Positions 8,255 through 19,985 are shown, counted from the stretch's first letter. The stretch: 64,000 bases of DNA from Nothopassalora personata (GCA_033816765.1 CM066294.1:2666001-2730000), one strand, 5' to 3'. The notes: generated by a model from the letters alone, not told the origin. Numbers and translations are program-made.

Positions 8255-10957
8255 TCATAGTGATAACACCTTCTGGCCCGACCTCTCTTTAGCCTCAATT
8301 CTCTGCTCCACGAGCCACTCCATCACACTCTCATAGCACAGCACATATTGCCGCAAACTCTGCACCATGCTTAACCTTTGATGTCGGAAGTCCTCCACGG
8401 TCTTCTCGACCAGGTCGTGGTCAGCTTTCAGTACCCAATCTCCGTCAAGACTGTCATCGCTCTCCCGAAAATGCGACGCGAAGAAATCACCACCACTCTC
8501 CTTAACAGTTCGTGGCGGGCTCTTCTTATCAATGTCCATAGGTGACGTATCGCGCTTGTCACGGGCAATGCGTTGCCGCTTGAGCATGTCTATGACGGAG
8601 TCGACGGTGCAGAATGTTCCTGTTCTGCCGCAGCCCGCACTGCAATGCACCAGCACCGGTCTGACGCTGGGTGGTTCAGGCTCCATGGGCTGTTTCCTTG
8701 AAGTTGCTCGCACCACCGCATTGCACTGCTCGACCAGACCAAGCAGGTGCGCGGGATGTGCTGGAGCGCCGAAGTCTGGCCAGCTCGAGTATTGGAGTTG
8801 GGTGATCTCACGCATGGGCTCGAAGGGGAACTTATCGTGACTGAGGGTGAACTTCCGGACGGTCACGTATGGCTGATCAGCGGATTTTGCTTCTTTCGGG
8901 TCCACAGGCGCCAGCGGTACTTGCGGGTTCTTTGACTGTGTGGAGTGGCGTTTCATCGCAGACGGTCGCTTTTGGTGCTTGTGGATGCGCTCAGGTTCGA
9001 GTGATGCACGCTTCTCCGATAAGAAGTCCATGTGCAATGATCCGTATCGCTTTTGATCCCAGTAGTTGTGCGCCTTGATTTGCGCGCCTTCCTTCTCTGC
9101 GGTAAGCATGACTATTACTCGCACATCCTGTTGCCACACAACATTCCAGAAGTCATTGAAAGTGGCCGGTATAGGTGCCTGGGTGGAGATGTAACGCTTG
9201 TTGCTCCATGTTGCTTTGATATGGCTGGCGTTGAAGTAATCGCAGGCATGACTGGGCACGCCTTGTAGTCTGACACGGGAGTGCTCGAACGGCCAGATGT
9301 TGTTGTATCTGTTCTTGTTACCTTTCTCGAGACCGGCTATTTGAACCTTCTCTTTAAGGGATGGAGTCTTGGGCGTAGCACCCCACGATACTTTGCCAGA
9401 TAGAGCATCTTCCATTCGCTTCTTCTCTCGCCTCTCGATAGCCTCGAATTTATTGGCCACCTTTCTACCCTGATCTTGCTCGTTTGCAGCGTCCTTCAGC
9501 CAGTGTGGGTACTCGTCCTCGGCGGATTCGGTTTCCTTAGACGGATGCTTAAGTGCCATTTGGCCAACACCACCAATGAGGTCCATGTTTTGTCGAATGT
9601 TGCCGAAGAAAGGGTTTGCTGGCTTGTCAGTACCTGGCATCGGGCAGCCACCGACGACAGGAGCGACTTCTGGTCCATCGCCTTCGACTCCAGTTGTCGA
9701 GTTTGCATCGACACCATCCTCGATAAACTTGGGAAAGCGCTTCGCAAATTCATTAAAGCCGCCGCGGACAATGTACAGTCTTCCCCGGTAGCCTTCAGTT
9801 CGGAACTTCTTGATGGTGTTCAAGCAGGTTGTAGCATCCTTCAGCACAGCCGAGCTCGAATCATACACTATTATGTAGCTTCTATTCTGCCACTTCTCAA
9901 ACCGACTTCGTTGCTGATTATCCTTAAATGTATCGGCCAGTTTTTGCACGTTGAACGAGGGTCGTTTTAGCAATGTCGTTGGTATGCACAAATTCAATGC
10001 GCCGCTGATATGCGAAATGGCGTATTGAGTGGATACTCGCAAGTCCAGCAATAAAATTTCGTCCTCTTGCGAATCGATGAGGGTGATGACGTGCTGAGGC
10101 GTGGCGAAAACCTGCGATTCAGTGTCGCTAGTCTCCGGCATGGTTTCTGCTCGTGCTTTCTGCAAGCTGTATGATCCATTCAGCGCATCCAGTGGTAGCT
10201 TGAATCGAGGCTGACTATCATATTCAGCCTTCTTTTCTCGGGCCGCCGCCGAGTTAAGGTCCAGGGGCGGCGAGCCTTTTCTATTCGCCTCAGTCGTTGA
10301 GCCTGGCGACAGCATGCGCTTGGGAGACCTCGACAGTTCTGCCGCAGAAGGATCCAGTGCCACCCGATGTGATGACGACGATGGAATGTCTCTAGGTTGT
10401 GTTTGTTGCTTAGGTGACTGCTGATCTGCAGTCTGACCACTACTCATCCGACTTTGCTTGGGTCTGGCACTCGGCGGACTCATCTTGAAGTTGTTGAGTC
10501 CTCCTAGACTGAATGACTTGCTATTCTCAGACTGTCTCCGGAAAGCCTCAAACTCAGGTCGCTGATCGAGCGGGACCACACTGGGAGACATTGCCGCCGT
10601 GGACCTGACGGTACTAGATGGCGGACTCCAATTGCTCTTGGCATGTTGTGGTGAGTCGCTCAGCATCGATCTCCCATCGACCTGGAACCCAAAGTAGCTC
10701 GGCGACGGAGTGGACTGGCCCTTCGATCGTCGTGGGGGACTCGCTCGTCTCGGCGACAGAAAGGGTGTCATGGCAGGCGGCTGCGAGGGGGTGGTGCTCG
10801 GGCGCTGCTGGGAGCGGATCTGTTGCGCGTGATATCGCGGCGAGGTGGCCATGGCTTTCTCGGTCATGCAGCGCGACGGATCGATATGTTGAGGCGGCGA
10901 TACGAGGGGTTTGTTGAGGTACGAGCGATAATATTTGTAGGACGTTACACGTGCCAC
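8255..10957 (-). CDS. Rhodanese-PTP tyrosine phosphatase (Pyp1/Pyp2-like, up to 900 aa)
   Basis: One uninterrupted 900-aa frame. Residues about 30-260 are Ser/Pro-rich and disordered with many SP sites. A rhodanese (Cdc25-like) domain follows at about 285-410 (EILLLDLRVSTQYAISHISG, later YIIVYDSSS). The C-terminal half is a classical PTP domain with the WPD loop (SSWPDFGAP) and the P-loop HCSAGCGRTGTF, whose catalytic cysteine is about residue 772. This rhodanese+PTP order is that of S. pombe Pyp1/Pyp2, which dephosphorylate stress MAP kinases (Sty1/Hog1), so a role in stress and cell-cycle signalling is inferred. The rhodanese loop reads DSSS where active rhodaneses carry Cys, so it is probably a binding module. 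Met31 or Met36 (MATSPRYH) may be the true start. Confidence 0.85.
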   Translation of the reverse strand: MARVTSYKYYRSYLNKPLVSPPQHIDPSRCMTEKAMATSPRYHAQQIRSQQRPSTTPSQPPAMTPFLSPRRASPPRRSKGQSTPSPSYFGFQVDGRSMLSDSPQHAKSNWSPPSSTVRSTAAMSPSVVPLDQRPEFEAFRRQSENSKSFSLGGLNNFKMSPPSARPKQSRMSSGQTADQQSPKQQTQPRDIPSSSSHRVALDPSAAELSRSPKRMLSPGSTTEANRKGSPPLDLNSAAAREKKAEYDSQPRFKLPLDALNGSYSLQKARAETMPETSDTESQVFATPQHVITLIDSQEDEILLLDLRVSTQYAISHISGALNLCIPTTLLKRPSFNVQKLADTFKDNQQRSRFEKWQNRSYIIVYDSSSAVLKDATTCLNTIKKFRTEGYRGRLYIVRGGFNEFAKRFPKFIEDGVDANSTTGVEGDGPEVAPVVGGCPMPGTDKPANPFFGNIRQNMDLIGGVGQMALKHPSKETESAEDEYPHWLKDAANEQDQGRKVANKFEAIERREKKRMEDALSGKVSWGATPKTPSLKEKVQIAGLEKGNKNRYNNIWPFEHSRVRLQGVPSHACDYFNASHIKATWSNKRYISTQAPIPATFNDFWNVVWQQDVRVIVMLTAEKEGAQIKAHNYWDQKRYGSLHMDFLSEKRASLEPERIHKHQKRPSAMKRHSTQSKNPQVPLAPVDPKEAKSADQPYVTVRKFTLSHDKFPFEPMREITQLQYSSWPDFGAPAHPAHLLGLVEQCNAVVRATSRKQPMEPEPPSVRPVLVHCSAGCGRTGTFCTVDSVIDMLKRQRIARDKRDTSPMDIDKKSPPRTVKESGGDFFASHFRESDDSLDGDWVLKADHDLVEKTVEDFRHQRLSMVQSLRQYVLCYESVMEWLVEQRIEAKERSGQKVLSL

Positions 10958-12900
10958 AGGCCACTCAGATAGTTATGGTCACATATCGGACAGTCGGTCT
11001 GTTGGGGAAGTCCATGTTCGATCATGTGCGAGGGAATGGCTTGCGGTCCAGATGGTGGTGATGACGTCAGGGTTGGAATGCAGCTGGCGACGAGGACGGT
11101 GACAGAGGGCGAGGGCGATGGCGAGGGCGAGTGTCGCGCTGAATAGTGTGGCCTTTGTTTCCAGGAGTGCGCGTGGCGAGGCTGAGGTGGTGGCAAGGTG
11201 TGAAGGGAAGTATTGCTAAGGCCACTCAGAATCGGCTCGCGTGCTCCAAATGACGACACGCCGTGGATCGTCCTTGGCTCCCGCACGTTGCAGGCACAAC
11301 CCTCACGCACTTCAGCCCATCGAACGATCCGCTGTACACAACGCTGCTGCTGAAGATACAAGAATACTCGACACAATACTAAACAGGCCTCCGTCGCTTC
11401 ACAGCTCATATCTTGCAACGCGGTACGTTGTTGATCTTGTTGCAGTTCACAAGAAGTGGGCCTAGATCTCGCTAAGCCCCGCTTAAGCGTTCTCTGCCCT
11501 GCTTTTAACAACGTGACGATCTGCTCCCGGCAAAACCGTAATCGAGTCTCAATTCTCCGAACCACATATTATGTGCACTGTCATCGCGGCAGAAACAGCA
11601 CCAACCTCTGAACACATTCTACTCTCATTCATGCCAAGCAAACCTTCGCGAAAACTGGATCATACGGGACCTCGCCGCAAACGGACCACGGGACGATGGA
11701 CGAGCATTGCATCAAGTCTCGGCGTCATGCATGAGGTCTCGGCTCCTCTACCCCTGCATAAATACAGTAGTCCGACTTGATGTGCAGCTGCCGACGACTG
11801 CAGGGAAGAATCCAACACATCGAGGATGCGTCTAAGACATAACACGCTCTATATTCATGCGGATCTGCTTGTGCTCTTCATCATGTGCACTTCATTGGGA
11901 TATCGCCAGAAAGTCTGGCTATAGTACTGTCACCTAAGTCGGTTTCCGCGCACTCGAGCCGGCAAACGTGTGGGAGGGGGGCCCGTTACGAGGCAGGGAT
12001 AAGGCCCTTCCCCTCGGCGCGACGGGGTACAGGCGTGCTTAGTCACTCGCGGAGTATGGCAACAAGATCCCGGAGTATGGTAGACAGCCATGCCTGCCCA
12101 CGCGGCTTCCAAATTAGTCCGTACACTGTAACTGCACCTCTCCAGATATCTTCATGCCCAGGCCACCCTAAAACTGAAACAAATTGCTGCACAATAGAGC
12201 GGAGGCTTGCGATTCCGATATTGCTTTCTGATTGGACCTGCGGCGTTGCGTTGTGGTGATATTGCGCATCGAATTTGGCAAATTCTGGTAGAACTCGCTA
12301 ACGTGTACAAGAGACCCTTTGCACGTGGTGACCACCACTCAACCACGGTCCACGAAGCGACCGGCTTCAACTTCCATCTGCTGCCTTCATCTAGTCTGGT
12401 CCTGCGCCAGAGATCTCCTCAGTGACGTCGGTCCCAGGCTCATGGTGATTTGTCCTGCGATATGCGCTGAAAGCCTACGACCGCCTGGAGAGCTGTTGGC
12501 GCCGTGGTACACATTCTAAAGCCTGAGCTATGGCTGAAGGTCAACAGGGCGAAATGCACAGGAACAGAGAGCGTCTCCTCCTGGTTCGGCTGCGGGAGCT
12601 GGGGGGTTTATCGGAAGACACCTCATCAGGTCTGGTCTGCAGTTTCTGAGAGGATACGGTTAGCAGTAGTCTCATCGTGCTGCATGCTCGGCCAAGACAC
12701 AAGCTAAGGAGCAGACTGAACTTCTGAGAGAGAATATGATGTGCGGTGAAGATGTACTGCTATGGCGGGAAGTGAAGTCAAGACCAAGAAAGTTCGCTAG
12801 CTCGTGGGCAACACAGGGTTGTGCCACATTTTTCACGACCGGCAGGCACGAAGACCGCCATCCCAAAGACGACGCAGCCTTTCTACAGAATTTTCAATGC
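10958..12900. other. Intergenic region, about 1.9 kb
   Basis: The part next to 10958 is the promoter/5' leader of the phosphatase. A 206-aa minus frame at 10945-11565 overlaps it but is low complexity (His/Pro/Ser) and not supported. 11.6-12.9 kb contains only short frames. No repeats or RNA genes were recognised. Confidence 0.4.
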
Positions 12901-13209
12901 TTATGAAGTATCGACGTAGCAGTAATTGTCACCGGCGATAGCCAGAGGCAGCAGTCGGTGGAGTTGACGGCCCTTCGAATCTGGCGCTTCGCCCAAGTGC
13001 AGCAGATTGCATATGTCGGACATTGCCTGAGTATCACCCTCCGGTAGCTCGATGGGGATCACATAACTAGCAGTGCTGACTTGTTGTCCTTCAGTAGAAC
13101 GAGGTCCCATCACAGCGGCTAACAACTTGGATGCCACACTTGATGAAGGCGGAGGGAATGAGCTTCCGCTGACCTTTGCCCTCCCAAGGCGTCTTCGATC
13201 TTGCTGCAC
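12901..13209 (-). pseudogene. BTB-like protein fragment
   Basis: The 102-aa minus frame ends with a stretch resembling the second half of a fungal BTB domain: YVIPIELPEGDTQAMSDICN, then LLHLG and a LLPLAIAGDNYCYVD helix, where related proteins have LAILADKYDC. No convincing first half or downstream region was found. The 5' side runs into sequence bordered by a small RIP-altered patch at 13.35 kb. It is probably a truncated gene copy, or the 3' exon of a gene whose other exons I could not assemble. Confidence 0.35.
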
Positions 13210-13344
13210 ACAGAGTGTAGTTCCCGCTTGTTGGAAATCAGCTTCACGCTGTCCAAGAGCAATCTACCACGCAAGACAGGCAACACTCATTCTATGGACA
13301 GTATTATACACCGCTACCCGCACCATAAAAATCCCAACTACTCC

Positions 13345-13520
13345 CTAAGGTAAGGTCTAGAAATTAGACCCTAGAATTAAATTTCAACTCTTGCTATAGT
13401 AATTGGCTTTACGTATAATACCTCGCGTAGTTAGAGTAGCTAGGGGATTAGAGCTACGGTAGGTAAGGGTTAGAGGGCTAAGGAGGGATAAGCATTTAAG
13501 CCTAGGGCTAGTATCGTGCA
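13345..13520. repeat. Small RIP-altered repeat fragment
   Basis: About 175 bp rich in CTAG, TTAG and TAGGG steps, with few CA or TG dinucleotides, unlike the flanking DNA. The composition matches the large RIP-altered blocks in this window. The source element is not identifiable by eye. Confidence 0.45.
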
Positions 13521-13894
13521 AAAAGTCCGGCAGATACAGCTTCAGCGAGAGAGAGTTTAGATTTTAGGAGCCTGAGGCCGAAACCTGTACTGCGAGATCG
13601 TACTGTCCGGACTCTTGGCGATTCGGCGACACAGCCCTTGTCTCTCCTTCCGACACAACAATTTGGTGCCTCCGGCTGCTCACAGCAAGAAGCCGTCTCT
13701 TGCTACATGCCTTTGACGAGCTAGAGGATCGCATCGACCGCGAATGTGTATGAAATGAGTCGTTCTCGAAGAATGCGCAGGAACAGTGTTTGTTGCGACA
13801 TATAGTGGGGCAGAGCTACAGACGTAGCAGGTCAAGAGAACGATGGCTTGGCTAATGGCTCGGCAGCATCCATGACATATGGTCGCGACGGCAT

Positions 13895-14730
13895 CTACGA
13901 TGGTGTCACATCGTACGCGACGTCCAATGGCGTGAACGCCACACTGCCCCCAATTGCAACAACCGAGGCCGACGTAAAGTCACGGTCGTACGTGAAAGAT
14001 ATAGCATCTGCCCCGAGTTCGCGAGCCGACACATAAGGCATCGAGTCTGGTCCCAGCTCAGAGTCAACGAGCCACCGGACAAAGGCGACGTAACCACTAG
14101 CACCCTGTACAGGATCCCAGGTCACTGTGCTACTGTTCTTTGAGGACGAAAGACGAACGTTTCGAGGGTTGCCTGGGAGGCTGCCGCTTGTTATTTTGAA
14201 GCTGCCAGAAGTCCAATTGCTTCATGGTATATCAGCAAAAGTCATCGGATGGGACTTGACGGTCTTACTTCTCGTATGTGAATCCGCCTTTCAGTGTTGC
14301 GATCACGCGGAATGAACTCGGTGCTGTACCGGAACTGCAAATGTCCTGGAAAAACACAACTTGATATCCTCGATCATTGGCTTCGCCATCCACTAGCCAT
14401 AAGTTGTCTCTCGCCAATGTCCCGGAAAGTCCGTTGACTTTGGTCCTGCAGTCTGTCAGGTCTTGTATATTCAATAACAGCCACCTCAACCTACTGGCTT
14501 CCATCGGCATACTCGGCGATGTAATCGATCGAGTATCGATTGTCTTGGGAGTAACGCTCATACACTAGCTGGAAGTTGCATTGTGCACCGGCGTTGCGAA
14601 TTTCGAAATTGATCGGCTCCGGAATGGATAAGTCATTCCAAGTTTCGTCGAAGTTCTGGCGTGCAGACAAGGTTGCCGCGGCAACTGTGGTAGTGGCCAG
14701 CGCCAGGAGTGCTGTGAAGGCTGGAATCAT
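13895..14730 (-). CDS. Secreted protein with C-terminal FN3-like region (239 aa, 3 exons)
   Basis: Start ATG at 14730. Exons are 14730-14495, 14445-14269 and 14201-13895; the introns are 49 and 67 nt (GTAGGT...CTGCAG and GTAAGA...GGCAG) and all junctions keep frame. The product opens with a signal peptide (MIPAFTALLALATTTVAAAT), followed by FEIRNAGAQCNFQLVYERYS and a middle segment around ARDNLWLVDGEANDRGYQVV. The last 90 residues (RNVRLSSSKNSSTVTWDPV, then GASGYVAFVRW) have the alternating pattern of a fibronectin type III fold. It has two or three cysteines. Function is unknown; a secreted or cell-surface role is inferred from the signal peptide only. No GPI signal or membrane segment is seen. 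Confidence 0.7.
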
Positions 14731-17704
14731 TTTGATGTCGGCGGGTTCACGGATTCCACGACAATGCTGGAGCGCGTGCAGACATGGCGGTATGTTTGAC
14801 CTTTTGTACACCAATGCATGGACTATTTACAGAATGCCACTAGTCTGAGACAGTACTGTACAAAACATAAGCCGGTCCTCTTGGCTCTCAAGAAACGACA
14901 TTTTGCCTTGACATACCCATACAGCAACGCATGCCCAGTGCTTCTAACATTCGCCAAGCCTTGAGTCATTAACAGCGCCTGAAGTCGTTTGCACGGTGCA
15001 CCTTACATCGACAGTCTTCACGCGCCAGATCCACTTCGTCTCGCGGCTTACGTTTAGATCGGTCCTTGTGCAGTGATAAACAAGAAGGCAAAAGTGCGCA
15101 ACACGTTGTTCTCGGCGAGAATCGAGCACTTAGCAATGCACCCGTGGCACCGACTCCAAGACTGCCAAGAACCGTGGCGTGTCGACCATGCTTGGATTGT
15201 GACGCGAGCGGTCCGCCCCGATTAATCTTCCGCATAACGCGATCATACGCAAATACGAATATCACGCACAGTATATTCTAGCTATGGATTGCTGTGCGAT
15301 GCTGCGATGGTTCAGCTCACCTGTCGAACCTCAACAGACTGTTACATAACCGCTGCTGGAGCTCATAGTGATATTCACAGCCACAGGGATCTTCTGAAAG
15401 TAGGAAAGAAGTGACAAGGAGTCACGTAACATCATTATTCTTACTTCCGAGCTACGCCCAGCGATTCCATTACTTATCAACTCTATGTCATCCTGGTGAG
15501 CAGTCAATTGGAAGGAATCGAAGCGCGCGGTGGTAGCCTCTACGTTGTTCACTCCTCTACGCGATCGAAGACAAAGCCCGGTGTTCCTCGTTCAGAAGTC
15601 GCCCGGGAGAAGTCCCAGAACTCTAGACCCTGCGCGCAGAGAACAGTCCGCTCAAGGACATGAACTCAGCCACAGCAGGGGCTAGGAGCCGTCGACTAGC
15701 GCTGTCTATTATTACCGTATGCAAAAGTGCGCGCCATGCTATTTATTGCCCTAGAAAGATTGCCCAACGCGGCGGTAGTCGTAGGTACGACTGCGTACTT
15801 TTAAGACTTATCTCGAATTCTCGACGAACTTCACTTCTAAGTAGCGACAACAGCGACAGCGAGGTCTCTACGCGTTACATGCGAAGGACATATGCAAGAG
15901 GGGATAGCCCTTACTCGGATATACTATCTTTTGTAATCCTATGCGAATCGGACTCGGATCGAATTTTGAGATCACAAGTAACCAATTTCGACCGGGGCTC
16001 CAGCATGGCGCTCACTTTTGCATACAGGATAGCATACCTGGTTGGAGCGAGGCCTAGTGATCTGGGCAATTGAAACAGCTGCAACTATCGTCTCCCTCGG
16101 GATTGTCTCGTACCTCTTTTGAAGTATAGCGTCGCTGTGACACAACAGAAGATCGACAAGACGCTGCATTGCTGTCGAAGAAGTAGGGAGACTCTGCCTC
16201 GGACCTAATTGCTTACCTCTGGAGTTCCGCCTTGCTGGCTAAGAGGACAAAGCAAAGCAACGCTACTTGCTCCTCCTGCTTGTGTCCCGTTCAAGACGTC
16301 GTTACTCGCGGACACCTATAGGCAAATTCACGCCGTTGGGCGTTCTGGGGCGCCAAAATTACCTACTTGCATGGTTATTACGATCTATGTTGCTGTCTCT
16401 GCTCCATGCTTCTGGCGCTAGAACGGTCAAGCCACGTGCTGGGACAGAAGCTAAGGCGCCGTTACAACCAATAGGTGCTTCGTCGTACCTTACATGCTTC
16501 TACTAGCATCGTGAGCCTATGCTTGGAGCTCATGGCACCGGCTTGTCTTGACCTTTCTGGACTCTTTGTCCGCTGTACCCTAACACCAGTAAGTGGCAAC
16601 ATATCAAGCTGCCCAGACAGTAGCATTTGAAATTTCTGGCCTGCTAGCGGCACGTTACAGGCATGGCGCTCGTGTGGCAGTAGCCGCAGTACTCGTGGCT
16701 GCTGTCACTAGACGATAATGCACAACCCTAGACATAGTTTATCCATCCCCTGTTCCTACGCGTTTCTTTTTAAGTGAATATTGGAGGTGTTGTTCCCTCG
16801 GTATCTTTTCAACTATCTTATATACACGCGTCTATGTACGTAGAGGACGTAGCATGACTGATTCTAAGAATTGAGCGACGTAGGCACTTCATAAACAAGG
16901 GAGGCTACACGGAGTAGTACACGCTTAGAAGTAAATATATCCTTCTTAATTAGGGATATACAGAGGATAGGGGATGCATAAACTATGCCTAGGGTTGTAC
17001 TTCCGGCTGCAAGCTGCGAAGTATGTCACTGTCATCGGCGAGCCAAATGCAGTTGACGGGTCTACTGATCATGCGTACTATCGGTAAGTGGTACAAGCCA
17101 ACTCGACAATGGCTATGGATCTGATTTCTATATAAGTGCCGCACCTCAGAGTGAGTGAAGCGCCCGGTTTCAACTGCCATCTCACCTTCGCCCCCACCTT
17201 ACCAGCATGTTTACCAAAGCTCTCGTTGTGTCGAGCATTGGATTTACAGCGGATCGTCCGGCCTTGCTGTCTGTCTGAGCTCGTGTCCTCTAGACTACGC
17301 ACGGTCGGCTTGTCCGTGTTAAGCCTGATATGCACAACTAAGCACTTTGTAATGTGGAGTCTTGGTTGATGGGCGTTTCAAAAGCTGCAAGACGCAGAGA
17401 TATGAATCGTCCCAGATATGAAGTACAGGAGTTCTGCATCGATAGCGATCGTCGGACCGTGGCAAGTTCTCCATCCATCATCGGTTCCACGGCGGTGCGC
17501 CAAGCTTCAACAACGCGAATGACTATTCATCCCAACGACGAGGCCTCTGCGTCCAAAGAATTAGACCATTTAGCTCTTTGCGTCTCGCTCTATCGAACGC
17601 ACTAAACTTTGCGATGAAAAGGTTTATCCTGCGTCGTGCGTAGTGCGAAGTGCAGTTTCAGGGTGGGCCGCTTTACTCCATCCAGCATAGTTGCCGCGTG
17701 GTTC
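14731..17704. other. Gene-poor flank of the transposon block, about 3 kb
   Basis: No gene is supported. A 73-aa minus frame at 15331-15552 is unremarkable. Patches at about 15.68-15.99 kb and 16.8-16.98 kb have the TAG/CTA-rich look of RIP and may be repeat scraps. The last five bases (17705-17709 follow) adjoin the target site of the Copia-type element. Confidence 0.4.
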
Positions 17705-17709
17705 ACTCT

Positions 17710-17885
17710 TGTTGTATTTAGGTATTTGACGAGTACAAGCTTCCAGATTGAAACGATAGGGTGGATTAGTAACCCCTATGAATTGCTACAAGGTGTGAGA
17801 CTATCTAGCTACAGAAAACAGTGTAATATAGTGTGTGTGTGCTAAGTCCTAACTAACATAGACCTTAGTTACCTAATTTATAACA
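17710..17885 (-). repeat. 3' LTR of the Copia-type element
   Basis: 176 bp, same length as its partner at 33853-34028 with no indels. I count about 16 differences between the two, all transitions and nearly all at CpA/TpG sites, spread over both copies. This copy has lost some CA/TG sites that the other keeps, and the reverse. Confidence 0.9.
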
Positions 17886-18972
17886 CTCCCCCTTTAGACT
17901 AACTACTATAAAGACAGTCTAATCAACTTGATATTACCTATGTTGCTATATTAGTCTCGAACACCTTTACTAGTTCTAGATACTAGGTTTCTGCTATAAG
18001 TAAGCATATACTAAGGACAGTAATCTTATTAGATTTGTATATGCAAGAGACCTACTCTTAGACATACTTAGGCCTTATCTTTCCGCTTTTAGAAGTGAAT
18101 AGAAGGTTCTCTCGGCTTAAGAAGGTCTAGCTAGGCAGCAACGCACAAACCTCGTAGGTACGTATAAAAGAAGCTAGTTCTTTACTAAATAACTCTCTCT
18201 GCTTTATACCACTTTATACCTCTCTTCCTACCTTTTTAGACTACTATACACACTTACATATCCTAACAACTACTATATACACATTCTTAAAGCTTTTTAA
18301 GAAGCTTTTAGTAAGGTATGCTATATATATAATAGTGTTTTAAGAGTGTTACTAACTTATAAGTAGCATTATAGTAGATGTTGTTAAGTGGACTACTATA
18401 AACCAGTTTAGTAGTACTAGTAATGTCTTTAGTAGTGGATCTAGCTCTAGTGACGATTAAGATCCTAATAAGCGTCCTCCTAGTAATAGTAGAAAGGGTC
18501 TACCTACATCTAGTAGGATCTCTAAGCGTAAGACCCTTATTAAGGCACTTAGACTAGTTAAGTAGATTATCGAGAGTAGGCGCAAGATTACTAAGAAGAA
18601 TATAACCTTATAGCTTACTATAGCATCCCTTAAGGTTACCTTCTATAAGAAGAAGCTTCTAACTACTAAGGGTAGTATTACTAATCTACCGAACTAGGGT
18701 TGGATTAATGCGGCTACCTAGGATTTTGATTATATAATAGTCGACCCTTAAGGTCGTATTTCTAATACTATTACTATAAACCTTAATAGTAGTTAGAACT
18801 ACCTTCCTACCTTATAGGCTTCCGCTATAGTCTATCTTATTTAGCACTTCGGCAGCGCCTATAATCGCTATAAGGAGAGATCTAACCTTCCCTTTTCTAG
18901 CTACTATACTATTCTAGGATAGTTTAAGGGCTGCTATACTAACTGCGCTCTTAATAATTATTACGACAAGAG
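17886..18972. other. RIP-altered segment: PPT, then unassigned sequence
   Basis: The first dozen bases (CTCCCCCTTTAG) are the complement of the Copia PPT. Further on, a plus-strand frame from about 18487 to 18960 reads as Lys/Arg-rich protein interrupted mainly by TAG. It runs opposite to the Copia element and so is probably a separate inserted sequence. I cannot name it. Confidence 0.4.
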
Positions 18973-19332
18973 TGTTATGTCTCGTTCTAGGGCTAGTCTT
19001 AAAAGAGAGATAAGTCAAGTCACGTGGCGGTATTCTTTAGAGAGGCTAAAGTAAGCTAAGCGAAGATAAATAATAGAAATAAGAGTTGTATTCTAATTAG
19101 TGAGATAGTAACATAAGTTAAACGTATTAGAACCATAAGGGTTTCTAGCGTTCCTAAATACAAAGGAGATTCGTAGATCTCGGTGATTAGTCTAATTAGT
19201 CTAAGCATAAGTAGTCTAATTAGTCTAAGCATAAGCAGTCTAATCGCTCTAAGTCTAAGCGCTTAGGTAGGATAAGTTACGTGTTCGTCTTATCGTTATA
19301 ATTCTAGGGTCCCTAGGAATTATTCCGTAACA
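18973..19332 (-). repeat. RIP-altered Gypsy-type LTR, minus orientation
   Basis: 360 bp reading TGTTACGG...TAACA on the minus strand. It is the same LTR family as the clean copy at 23225-23606, in inverted orientation: its GATTAGTCTAATTAG runs correspond to GATCAGACTGATCAG there. Immediately upstream on the minus strand is a purine tract (AAGAAGGGGATAG), so it is a 3' LTR whose internal part should lie to the right. No matching 5' LTR or target duplication was found, so the element is truncated. Confidence 0.75.
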
Positions 19333-19405
19333 CTATCCCCTTCTTAGCCTAGCTTCGTCCCGAAGCTTCTTAAGCCGTTATCATTTCTTATAGTAATAGT
19401 TAACT

Positions 19406-19888
19406 ATGTCTTCTTCCTCCTATAAACGCCGTTATCGACTTACTCTAGATACTAAAATTTCCGGTATCGAAATAGCTCTATGTACGAATTGTTAGAAGTC
19501 TCGATCCTCGGGCGCAGCAGTAAAGTGTATCGTAGGTTCTCGGTCTAGGAAGTGTTCGGCCTATATTCGAAAAGGCTATAAGGATTGCGATGTACGTCTT
19601 TCTCGTCCGGAGTAGGAGCGTCTTCGCAATTCGCGCGATAAGCTTAAGCTAGAGCTTAAGAGGATTAAAGAGGAGGAGGTGCAGCTAAAGATGCGTAAGA
19701 TCCGTCTTCGGAAATAGCTTCGATTAGCTAAGCGTCGTACCGACGATACCGTCGCTAAGGAATTAGAGGAGCTCGAGGAGGAAGAGGCGCGCGAGGAGCT
19801 AGCGTCTCTTAAGCGGGCGTCGGGGGTAGAGGTATTGCCTTCGCTAGTCTCCTTCTCGGATATCCTAGAGATGCCCGTAAATAACTAG
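19406..19888 (+). pseudogene. RIP-broken small ORF: Cys-rich N-terminus, coiled-coil C-terminus
   Basis: From ATG 19406 the frame runs 160 codons to a final TAG, interrupted by three TAG codons (after CTNC, after RLSRPE and after IRLRK). All are explicable as TGG or CAG changed by RIP. Despite the breaks it is coherent: a CxxC start, a second Cys cluster (KCIVGSRSRKCSAYI, then YKDCDV), then a long charged region (ERLRNSRDKLKLELKRIKEE) that should form a coiled coil. I recall similar Cys-plus-coiled-coil ORFs in many fungal repeats, but their function is not known to me. It lies antisense to the adjoining Gypsy 3' LTR. Confidence 0.5.
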
Positions 19889-19985
19889 GCGGCGCTCTCT
19901 AGAGCGGAGCCTTAGGCCGAGTCCCTAGGGGTAGAGACTCGTTAGGGTATTTATTTATAAGTTGTGTCCCTATTCTTATCGATCG

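Noticed and set aside
10945..11565. 206-aa minus frame upstream of the phosphatase
   Set aside because: Low-complexity His/Pro/Ser sequence in the phosphatase promoter/leader; no domain and no splice support.
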